The position numbers were made by a program, and so were the translations under genes. DNA of 37,617 nt from Bodo saltans (taxonomy: Eukaryota > Euglenozoa > Kinetoplastea > Eubodonida > Bodonidae): positions 1 to 37,617 of the forward strand of contig CYKH01000138.1 in assembly GCA_001460835.1 (NCBI GenBank), in the 5' to 3' direction. The stretch's first letter is position 1, and each line of letters begins with the position of its first letter. This document shows positions 27,395 through 35,700 of this stretch, in pieces. The notes beneath the pieces were generated by a model. The model had not been told where the DNA came from and did not search any database. It was given only the letters and a program-made list of their open reading frames with translations.

Positions 27395-28903
27395 ATGAGC
27401 ACATCAAAGCACATCAGAGGGTCCGCCGAGACTACTGCCAACATTGGTCGAGCAGCCGTCGATCACGTCACTGGCGCCAAAGCGTTTCCGGATGAGGATC
27501 AGGATTTCTACTGCCTGCAGTGCCTTGTGCCTTGCAGCGCTCTTAGCTTACTTGTTGGCGAGCACACGAATCATCCGCGTCGCCGCATCGAGGAGGCGTA
27601 CGAAACCGCTCCAACGGACATTGCGCGAGAGGTTGCAGAGTTTGAGCACTGTGTCAAGCACTTCGCTGTTTCTATCGAACAACGCACCGCGGAGTTTCAT
27701 GCCCGAGAGGCTGCGATTGTGGAGCGCCTGAACGACGTGCTGGAGGCGATCCAGCAGCTTCACCGAGATCAATCTGAGTTAGAAGAGGAATGGGCGTCTA
27801 ATAACTCCTTTCATGATGAAGATGTTCAACTGCACGGGTCTCAGTTGAAGGAGTTGAAGGAAACAGGAAAGAGCCTCCGGCGTGCCTCTGATGTTTGGAT
27901 TGAACTTTACGAAGCGTCGTTGTTGAAGCATCGCGCGGGTGTTGGCAGTGCAGGTGGATCAGCACCATTAGAGGCTGGCCAGTTGCTGACACCAACGTTG
28001 TGCCAAGCCGCGTGCACGGATCTGGAGTCTGCTCGAAGCCGCCTCAACCGCACTCTTCGGGACTTAGACGGCAGTTTAGATCACTTTACATCGTCACGAC
28101 GTGGTGGTGGCGTTCGTGACAACAACAACGGAAAACAACAACAACGTCATCAACCGTCCCCTCACAATGGTGGTGGCGTCGAAGGACAGGCTCATCGTAG
28201 TGACTGGAGCAGAGTGCGCGACGAAGAGGGAAGCAACAACATTCAAAACGACGCTGACCGACGACGACATATGACCTCTTCTTCTGCGCAGCATGTTGGA
28301 AGCACAAGAGCTGGTATTGACCGCGACGCGCTGTATTGGTTTCAACTGCAACAACAACAACGCCGTGTGGAAGATCACCAGCGAGCTATGATGCGGACTG
28401 CCAATGATGGCGCAAATGCTGCCGAAGAGTCAGAGGATAGCCAAAGCCCACGGCACTTCGCTGATGCCAGAGAGCACGCAAGGAGCGCTATGAAAGATGT
28501 TCGTCGCGAGCAGCATTCATCCCCATCTGACTCCGATGAACCTTCGAACCAACCAGAGCATGGCTATTCTCATCGGCATGAATTTGTTCCATCGAAGGTG
28601 CTAGCTTCCACCATTGGCCCCAAGGCATCGCTTCATCGCCACAGTCATGCTGCTGCAAGTCCTCGTACAACTAGTGGAGGCACCAATCCCATCGATGCAC
28701 CGCCGTTGCTGCGGCAGTACTATCACCTGAGGTCATGCCTCCGCGATGCGCTTGCTACGAGTCAACCGTCCACACTCATTAATACGTTTGTTCGGTGCAT
28801 TCGGTTGCTTAAGGAAGAGGCGCGCATTGCAGGGCTTGGGGATGAATTCGAGCGCATTGCATCTGCTGATCCTGAATACGCTCTGATGATCGGTGATTTC
28901 TAG
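27395..28903 (+). CDS. Coiled-coil protein with degenerate B-box-like segment (502 aa)
   Basis: ATG 27395 follows a pyrimidine-AG acceptor and the frame ends at TAG 28901-28903. Residues about 39-69 resemble the second half of a B-box type 2 zinc finger. Tyr39-Cys40 and the Val54-Gly55-x-His57-x-x-His60 block with the following Ile-Glu-Glu-Ala-Tyr match the TRIM/MID pattern. The internal Cys-x-x-Cys pair appears as Ser48-x-x-Ser51, so zinc binding may be lost or use Cys43/Cys47. Residues about 75-170 form a predicted coiled coil rich in Glu, Leu and Gln, the usual partner of a B-box. Residues about 230-400 are low complexity (Gln, Asn, His, Ser). The last 70 residues are helical and free of low complexity. 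There is no signal peptide or membrane segment, so it is probably a cytosolic or cytoskeletal scaffold. The B-box call is from pattern memory only. Confidence 0.6.
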   Translation: MSTSKHIRGSAETTANIGRAAVDHVTGAKAFPDEDQDFYCLQCLVPCSALSLLVGEHTNHPRRRIEEAYETAPTDIAREVAEFEHCVKHFAVSIEQRTAEFHAREAAIVERLNDVLEAIQQLHRDQSELEEEWASNNSFHDEDVQLHGSQLKELKETGKSLRRASDVWIELYEASLLKHRAGVGSAGGSAPLEAGQLLTPTLCQAACTDLESARSRLNRTLRDLDGSLDHFTSSRRGGGVRDNNNGKQQQRHQPSPHNGGGVEGQAHRSDWSRVRDEEGSNNIQNDADRRRHMTSSSAQHVGSTRAGIDRDALYWFQLQQQQRRVEDHQRAMMRTANDGANAAEESEDSQSPRHFADAREHARSAMKDVRREQHSSPSDSDEPSNQPEHGYSHRHEFVPSKVLASTIGPKASLHRHSHAAASPRTTSGGTNPIDAPPLLRQYYHLRSCLRDALATSQPSTLINTFVRCIRLLKEEARIAGLGDEFERIASADPEYALMIGDF

Positions 28904-29090
28904 AAGAATTATGTTTTGTTGTGCTGGGGTGGTTTTCCAACAGAACAAAATAGAAATAGAGGGAACTGCGGAATAGAATGAGTCAGTTTGCCTTCGTTTG
29001 TATCCTGCAAACAATTACGTTTAGATCTATACACGAAAAAATATCTCCTTTGGTATTGAAACGGGTTTCTCAACTTTGTGCCTGATCCAT

Positions 29091-29125
29091 CAATTTTTTT
29101 GTGTTGTTGCTGTGTGGTCACGAAG
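29091..29125 (+). promoter_or_regulatory. Putative trans-splice acceptor for the Oxa1-like gene
   Basis: A T-rich tract (29093-29118) is followed by AG at 29124-29125, 27 nt before ATG 29153. This supports 29153 as the start, because there is no earlier in-frame ATG after the acceptor. Confidence 0.5.
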
Positions 29126-29152
29126 AAAAAAAAGAGTTTTGAGAAGATAAAA

Positions 29153-30637
29153 ATGCTGCGAACGACGCTTCTTAAGCGCAGCATACCAACATCCGCAGTT
29201 GCCGGGATAACGGCAACAACAGTGGCGATGAGTAGTAGCGCGTCGTCGTCTGCCGCCGCAACTGCCACAACTGCTGCTACTGCGACAACAACATCATCAG
29301 CATCAGCTGCTGCTGCACCAGTTGCCTTTGGTGTAGGTGAATGGGTGGCTGGTTCTATTGCCAAAACTGCACTCAGCATCGGATCTGGAGGCCTTGGCTT
29401 CTTAGCGTCCGCATCTGTAGCGGCAAACCCAATAGCGTTGCTCATCGCGTGTGGGTTTGTTATGAGGAGCGCAACGCTTCCGCTTAGTCTGTACGGCGAT
29501 CGATGCGTCGCAAGGATTGCTTGTGCATTGCCACAAGTGCAAGTGGCGTTCCAGCAGTACCAAGCAATCGCGAACCACCCGCGTGCCATCGTCTGGGAGA
29601 AGAAGGTTGCGGCGCAGAAAATGCAAAATGACCGAACGAGAATTTTTCGAGAGCATCGAACGAACAACGCGCTCATCTTAGTTCCGCACTTGTATGCATC
29701 GTTTCTTAGCATGTATCTTCTTCTTGGAATGCCCTCGCAGACAGCAGCCCAAATCGTTGGTCTCACTGGCGCTCAAGTGCTTTCAACTGCACCCCTGTTA
29801 GCGGCCGCAGATCCGGTATTGGCGCTAGCCATGACATTGACATCTGGAAGCTGCTGGTTTCACCTACAATGGAGAGTCGGGTTCAATGATATGCTCGATG
29901 CGTATGTGAGCAGTGCAAAGAAGGCGCTTGGTGTTGCCTGGGTTGGCATGCTCGTGGCGAGTTTGTTTGCAGCAACCCCAGGGTTTCTCCCTGCATACCT
30001 TGGGCCTGTGTGGTTGGGCATGAGTCTAGCTGGGTTGCTTAAGGTTGGTGTCCTCTCCACGGCCCCCACACGGTTTTTATGTGGCGTCGCCGAGTATCCC
30101 CCTGAGCATGGAACGTACGGCAGCCAAGCCACAGGGGCAGCGCATGAATATCGTTTGGCGGTAACTTCCTTTGATCCAGACGAGCAGTACCGATCCTGGT
30201 TGAAGGCAAAGACAACAATGGAGTTCGAGTGTGACACTCGAATTTACAAAGTCATGAAGATGATAGGCATTTACAATGAACTTGAGGAATTTGAATTCGA
30301 GCAAGAGCGCGGCCGCGAGATGGTGAAGCGAGCAGCAGAGAAACGAGAGCGGCGGAGCCGTGAGGCCCCAAGCGACACAGATCTTGCGCGAGCAGCGTCG
30401 AGTCAATCCTCGGTCCACAGAACAGACACCGCATCTGGAACGCGTCATTGGGGAAGCGGAAGGCGGCACGATGACAATCCTCTTATGGATAAGGCGTTTG
30501 GATCGACTTCGGGGTACATTAAAGATGCATCCTTGGCGGCATCGATGGAAGCACAACTCGACGAGGAGAAGCAGATACGACTTCGAAAACTGAGAGCATA
30601 CGACAAGGCTGCTGCTGCTGCGGCCGCTCCCAAGTGA
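29153..30637 (+). CDS. Oxa1/YidC/Cox18-family mitochondrial membrane insertase-like protein (494 aa)
   Basis: The first in-frame ATG, 29153, opens a basic, acid-free N-terminus with Arg3, Lys8 and Arg9 that fits a mitochondrial presequence, followed by a Ser/Ala/Thr low-complexity linker (about 24-55). The family signature begins at about residue 88: a helix ending in Phe-Val-Met-Arg-Ser-Ala-Thr-Leu-Pro-Leu-Ser-Leu, then a basic amphipathic hairpin loop (about 114-168). Helices follow at about 172-193, 222-240, 256-278 and 285-305, giving the five-helix Oxa1 layout. The conserved Arg in the first helix region (Arg103 by count) matches the positively charged groove residue of the family. The C-terminal 150 residues are charged and helical (Glu/Arg/Lys), like the ribosome-binding tail of mitochondrial Oxa1. 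Expected role: insertion of mitochondrially encoded proteins into the inner membrane. The last 54 codons are duplicated downstream. Confidence 0.75.
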   Translation: MLRTTLLKRSIPTSAVAGITATTVAMSSSASSSAAATATTAATATTTSSASAAAAPVAFGVGEWVAGSIAKTALSIGSGGLGFLASASVAANPIALLIACGFVMRSATLPLSLYGDRCVARIACALPQVQVAFQQYQAIANHPRAIVWEKKVAAQKMQNDRTRIFREHRTNNALILVPHLYASFLSMYLLLGMPSQTAAQIVGLTGAQVLSTAPLLAAADPVLALAMTLTSGSCWFHLQWRVGFNDMLDAYVSSAKKALGVAWVGMLVASLFAATPGFLPAYLGPVWLGMSLAGLLKVGVLSTAPTRFLCGVAEYPPEHGTYGSQATGAAHEYRLAVTSFDPDEQYRSWLKAKTTMEFECDTRIYKVMKMIGIYNELEEFEFEQERGREMVKRAAEKRERRSREAPSDTDLARAASSQSSVHRTDTASGTRHWGSGRRHDDNPLMDKAFGSTSGYIKDASLAASMEAQLDEEKQIRLRKLRAYDKAAAAAAAPK

Positions 30638-30734
30638 TTTTGCGGTTCCACATGAAGATTCTTGAGAATGATTTTCTGATGTGTACTCGAACGTGCAGCA
30701 AGTGTGCAATTTCTTCAACATCTGTGTCGTGTTA

Positions 30735-30748
30735 TTTTTTTTTTTCAG
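30735..30748 (+). promoter_or_regulatory. Duplicate trans-splice acceptor, upstream copy
   Basis: A run of eleven T followed by CAG (AG at 30747-30748) lies in copy 1 of the 464-bp duplication. Splicing here would yield an mRNA whose first ATG (30842) opens only a 71-codon decoy frame. Confidence 0.55.
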
Positions 30749-30841
30749 TATTCAATAGCACAACAAAATATTTTTTCTTCTTCAAGCAATAAACACTATT
30801 TTCGTTGGGCAGTACGTTTCTCGTGATCACCAAACCAACAT

Positions 30842-31057
30842 ATGTCATCCTTATCGGCAGACCTTGAAGGTGCCTGGAACAGCACATCATTGGGCCCTAT
30901 TCTTGCTTGCGCACTAGTACTTATGCTGATGCCCGCTTCAATCCTCTTATGGATAAGGCGTTTGGATCGACTTCGGGGTACATTAAAGATGCATCCTTGG
31001 CGGCATCGATGGAAGCACAACTCGACGAGGAGAAGCAGATACGACTTCGAAAACTGA
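30842..31057 (+). pseudogene. Truncated duplicate of the ZIP-like gene start fused out of frame to the Oxa1-like 3' end
   Basis: The first 32 codons are identical to the start of the intact ZIP-like gene at 31306. At 30939 the sequence switches to the duplicated Oxa1-like 3' end in the wrong frame, adding about 39 unrelated codons before TGA at 31055-31057. It is a by-product of the tandem duplication and carries only one membrane helix. If transcribed and spliced, it could behave as an upstream decoy reading frame. Confidence 0.8.
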
Positions 31058-31198
31058 GAGCATACGACAAGGCTGCTGCTGCTGCGGCCGCTCCCAAGTG
31101 ATTTTGCGGTTCCACATGAAGATTCTTGAGAATGATTTTCTGATGTGTACTCGAACGTGCAGCAAGTGTGCAATTTCTTCAACATCTGTGTCGTGTTA

Positions 31199-31212
31199 TT
31201 TTTTTTTTTCAG
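31199..31212 (+). promoter_or_regulatory. Trans-splice acceptor for the ZIP-like gene
   Basis: The second copy of the T-run/CAG acceptor (AG at 31211-31212) lies 93 nt before ATG 31306 and is the site expected to produce the functional transporter mRNA. Confidence 0.6.
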
Positions 31213-31305
31213 TATTCAATAGCACAACAAAATATTTTTTCTTCTTCAAGCAATAAACACTATTTTCGTTGGGCAGTACGTTTCTCGTGATCACCAAACC
31301 AACAT

Positions 31306-32472
31306 ATGTCATCCTTATCGGCAGACCTTGAAGGTGCCTGGAACAGCACATCATTGGGCCCTATTCTTGCTTGCGCACTAGTACTTATGCTGATGCCCGC
31401 TTTAGGAGCTGCGCTGTACTCGCTTGTGCAGTGGGTGCTTCACCTACGTCGAAAAAGGCAAGGAGACGAAGAAAGTGGGTCCACCATTAAACAGTCAGCG
31501 CCTTCTTTTTCTTCAGAAGACATCGTCTTGCAGGATCAACGTTTCACCACAGAGGACGAGGACAATCATAGTGACACTGATGTCGTGACGATCGTCGTCG
31601 AGTATCTTTCTCATATTTCTGCGTTTGTCCTCCTATCGTGGAGTGTCTGGTTGGTCACGGAGGAATCGCTAACGGATCTGATCGATTGGGAATTGAACAC
31701 AGCTATAGGTTACTCTCGTCTCATCAGTGGAACGTCCTTGCTGCTGTGGACAGCCATCGTTGGGACGCTACTTGGAATCGCGGTGGTTGCGTTTATTCGT
31801 TCCTCGTGGTTCGTGCATAGCGTCGATGTTCTCGTCAGTTCAGTCGTTCGTCATTTTCGCCCACCCTTTGCCGATACTTCGCGGCATCATCCCCACCACT
31901 GCCTTGACGGTACCACCCCAGACGTTCCTCCTACTCGGAGAATGTCTTCGTCTGTGGTGCTATCAATTGTGATGTTTGTGCACGCAGGTATGGAGGGCAT
32001 CGTGCTCGGGTTGATGTACCATCGTCCAGTGTTCACGTCCACGTTTTGGTCTGTTGCGCTGCATAACGTTCCAGAGGGGCTTGTCATGGCCGTTCCTGTG
32101 TTTTCCGAGCTACGGAAGGCTGCGCGGCCAACAGCAGCAACGGGGCGAGCACCAACAGTGAATAGGAAGGGGCATGAAGGTCTCCTGTGGCAAGGGTTGA
32201 AGAAAAGCACCTTTGCGGCGCTGTGGTCGCATGCTGGCCAGGCCTTCACTTTCCTATGGATTGCTGCTGCGTCGTCGTCGATACACCAGGAGGATGGCGG
32301 GCATGGAGACGAGGCTTCTTCTTCAGGCCCTCCTACGGTGCTGGAGACGTTGACTGCGTTTGTGAGCATCGGTTCCATTATCGGGACCATTGTGCTAGAA
32401 ATCCTTCCAGACGTACTTGATGTGCCTCGATGTTTGCGATCCTACGAAGAAAACAATTTAGTTGCTCTGTAG
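31306..32472 (+). CDS. ZIP/ZupT-like metal ion transporter (388 aa)
   Basis: The protein has about seven hydrophobic segments (residues about 14-40, 98-118, 142-166, 215-237, 243-266, 292-315 and 340-362). The fifth carries His253-Asn-Val-Pro-Glu257-Gly258, the hallmark metal-binding motif of the ZIP (SLC39) family as in bacterial ZupT and GufA. The preceding helix has His226-Ala-Gly-Met-Glu230-Gly, which aligns with the usual His-Asn-x-Pro-Glu-Gly but lacks the Asn and Pro. A His-rich cytosolic loop (Arg-His-His-Pro-His-His near residue 195) precedes these helices, as is common in ZIPs. The probable role is zinc or other divalent cation transport into the cytosol. Which membrane it occupies cannot be told. 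The start is set by the acceptor at 31211 and the absence of an earlier in-frame ATG after it. Confidence 0.75.
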   Translation: MSSLSADLEGAWNSTSLGPILACALVLMLMPALGAALYSLVQWVLHLRRKRQGDEESGSTIKQSAPSFSSEDIVLQDQRFTTEDEDNHSDTDVVTIVVEYLSHISAFVLLSWSVWLVTEESLTDLIDWELNTAIGYSRLISGTSLLLWTAIVGTLLGIAVVAFIRSSWFVHSVDVLVSSVVRHFRPPFADTSRHHPHHCLDGTTPDVPPTRRMSSSVVLSIVMFVHAGMEGIVLGLMYHRPVFTSTFWSVALHNVPEGLVMAVPVFSELRKAARPTAATGRAPTVNRKGHEGLLWQGLKKSTFAALWSHAGQAFTFLWIAAASSSIHQEDGGHGDEASSSGPPTVLETLTAFVSIGSIIGTIVLEILPDVLDVPRCLRSYEENNLVAL

Positions 32473-32610
32473 CGGACGCAGCTAAATGGAGAGATTTCAA
32501 CCGACCTTGTGTATGCGTAGTGTGCACAACTGCAAACTGATGTGCCTCAGTAAATACGTAGCATATCGTAGACTGACCACTTGGGAGTCTGTGGTGTTGC
32601 TGTGCTGAAC

Positions 32611-32650
32611 TTTTTTTTTTTGCTTTGCTACTCGTATCGATCGAACACAG
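32611..32650 (+). promoter_or_regulatory. Putative trans-splice acceptor for the beta-helix membrane protein gene
   Basis: An eleven-T run and flanking pyrimidines are followed by the first AG at 32649-32650, 56 nt before ATG 32707. Confidence 0.6.
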
Positions 32651-32706
32651 GAAAAGGAGAGCAAAAATTTTCAAGCAGCTGCTGGGGAAGCAGATTGAGG
32701 AAAAGA

Positions 32707-35700
32707 ATGCCAGCTAAGACTCTACTCACCAAAGGCTTGGCCCAACGTGGTCCTGCAGGGGGCATGGTTGGATTTGGAAGTCAACCAAACCTCCCCGCGC
32801 ACTCGTCCTCCACTTCTTCCTTTAGTGGTGTCGGTGCGGCCAGCCGAAAACTGCGTGGGGCTATGGGCCGTGCAGGAACCACCAAGGGGCTCCTTCTGTC
32901 AGTGGTTGGATTTGTATTATTTGTATGGATTATCTTGACTGCGATGCGTGTGGAAAAGCGGAGCAGCAGCAGCGGAGTTAGCAGCAGTGCAGGAGGCGCT
33001 CGTCGTGGCTCTAGGCCGTCAGCTGATGGTGGTGATGACGGCGGCAACAAGAGGACCCGCAACAATGGTGATGATCATGGCGGCAACGGCATTTTTCAGG
33101 ATGACGATGGGCCAGGAAACAACAAAAACGGTGGCGTCATTGGCGAGGAGCAGAAGGTTTCTGACGACAAACTTGCCTCATTACTCCGCAACGGGGCTGC
33201 GTCAGCGAGCGCTACGTCGCTGTACTGCGACCCTAGCGTGCACCGCAATCAGGCGGACATGCGTGAACTTGCCCATCGTGGATTTACGATTCCTTTGGAT
33301 GAGATTGCCCCTGTGGTGGTGCAGCCTGTTGTGGTGGAAGAACGAGTCCACCAGGCGTTCCAAAAGTCTCTTGATCAACTGCTGCGGGAACGCGTCCATG
33401 ACTGGCACTACGTCCTTGAAGGCGCAAAGACCACACCAGAAGGTCAGTCTGTATCGACACTACTGACAACACCCTTCACAAACCTTGACATTGCTGGGTT
33501 CTACTGCCTCTCTGTCCGTGACGAAGTGGACAACTGTATTGTTGCGAGCATTCCATTTTCTGTCCTCGACAAGAAACGTGAGGGGAGTGAGTATGCGGTA
33601 GCCCCAGTTCGCCTTGTGCATCGAACCATGTTATACGGCACCATCGCTAAGGCAGTGCAAGCTGCAGCTGAGGCAGCAGGCCCTGTCGCAGCACCAGCCT
33701 CGCCAGCAGACCACAAACAACGCTCGTCTCTCTTTCGACTAAAGGACGTCACTCTGATGTACAGCAAGTACTTTCCGCTGAGGTCGGTGTCTCCTGTGGT
33801 CGTGCAGATCCCCTCCGTCCTAGAAGCCTTTTATCAACAAAATGATTTCTCCTCCCACCACGACGAGTTTTTGCACCACTCTCTCACTGTCGCTCAGCGC
33901 CATGTGTCGATCAACGGTGGAGATTACGCATCGGCGACTAAGATTGACATTGAGTACGGTCGAGGAAGCTTTTGGCTTGTCCCAGGGGAAACCTACTCGT
34001 TTTTGCGGACAGCACTCGCCAAGAAGGACAGAAGATTTTTGGATGCTCTGAGAGTGGAGAAACAGTCGTCAGAAGTCGTAAAGCGGGCAGCATTTGAACA
34101 CTACGCCTCGATGCGCAGCATTCTATTATCCCCGAATCCAGACGAGGACGAACCGGTTGCTACTGCAGAGGGTGAGGACGATGACCACCACGCTGGCGTT
34201 GCAGGAGGTGGTGCGGGAGACAACGATCGTCGAGACAACAACAAACACGCGAAGGAAAATACCGCCCAATATCAAAAGCGGATGCGAAAAGTCCACGACA
34301 TGGAGAAAGAACTTGTGGACGCTGTTGGTGGCCGGCAGTTGTTGTCTGTTCGCGAAGACGCTAAAGACAAGCAGCCCGTCGATGAAGATCGGCAGCAGCA
34401 CCGTCCAGACGATGTTGTGAGGGGTACGACGCAGATAACGGAACCACCTCCAACCACGAGGAAGCCTGACTTTGGCGACCCGAACTTGCCAGAGGGAGAT
34501 AAGGTCATTCTCTTGTCAGATGAAGAACAGAAAGAAATGAAGAAACGATTACAAGAAGAGGCCGACTACAACAATCATGTGGTCGACGGCACAACAAAGA
34601 AACCGAAACGTAAAGTGAGAAATGCCCTTGAAAAGCTGCATAAGAAAGACGAAGGAACCAAAGGTGAGGGGGAGGCTCGTCATGAACTCGACCACAATGC
34701 GCGCGATGGCGACCACGACACTGAGCGAAAAACACGTGCCCCACTGTTCGGTGCGGCCGGCATCAAGAAACGTGGTCCTCCCAATCACGACACACATCAC
34801 CATCGCCGTACGCCGCAGATGATGAACTACACTGTCCCCTTCCTAGTGGACAACTTGGAAGTGCACGGAGTCCCTGAAGACTTGATGCTCGTTCCACGGG
34901 ATTTAAATCAGCTCCTCACAATGCTGCACACTATTGAAAACGGTCGCCCCTGTATGATGCTCATTTCTTGGACAGTGCGAATCCACGAGAGGTTACGAGT
35001 GGAGCGCGGCTGCGTGTTTGTGTTCGCCGGGGATCGATCCCAAATCGTCTTAGAAAAAGGTGCTGATGTCGTATTAGCTGGGGAGAGCCCAACTGAGCCC
35101 ATTTTATTGACCTCGGTGGATGCTGGGTCTCTTTGGGGCGGTATTGTGGTCGAGGCCGGCGCTTCCCTCACGTTGAAGTACACGATGATCCATCTAGTGG
35201 GGAGTAGCGGCGTAACTCGTGTCCCAGGCACGGGATCGCATATCAAGAGGCATGCTCCTGCCATCACCCTCAGCCCGTCATCAACTGCATCGTCACCTTC
35301 ATCATCTCCTTCCAAGCTGAAGTCCCCGCCTTCTTCTGAACTTGTGGCGAGCTTGGTAATGGAAGACTCCGCGATTCTAAACTGCGACGGGAGTGGGTTC
35401 GCCTTGGGCAAGGGCTCTCGGGCTGGGATTCATCGTACCTTAGTGCAAGATGTGGCGCAAGGAGGCGAGTGCGTGAGCTGCCACATCAACATCAGCTACT
35501 CTCATTTTATGGACTTTCCTTTCGTCTCCAATTTATCGTTAGCGTTTGTGGACGGGGACAACGATGCCTTCTACTTCCGAGGTGGCCATGCCTCCGTCAC
35601 GCACTCAGTGTTTCTTAACGCGCTCGACGATGGCATCGACTCTGCTTCCACCACCGGTGACGCGGAGCACTCTACCCTCACCCTCAATCATGTTGCCATT

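Larger units (their letters stand above)
30475..31402 (+). repeat. Apparently perfect 464-bp tandem duplication across a gene boundary
   Basis: Copy 1 (30475-30938) and copy 2 (30939-31402) look identical base for base, including the T run before the splice acceptor. The unit contains the last 54 codons and stop of the Oxa1-like gene, the whole intergenic spacer with its acceptor, and the first 32 codons of the ZIP-like gene. Both neighbouring genes keep one complete copy: the Oxa1-like gene uses copy 1 and the ZIP-like gene uses copy 2. Confidence 0.95.

Noticed and set aside
29078-29152. Upstream extension of the Oxa1-like protein from a GTG at 29078
   Set aside because: The start would be non-ATG and would lie upstream of the likely splice acceptor at 29125. 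The ATG at 29153 begins a better mitochondrial presequence.
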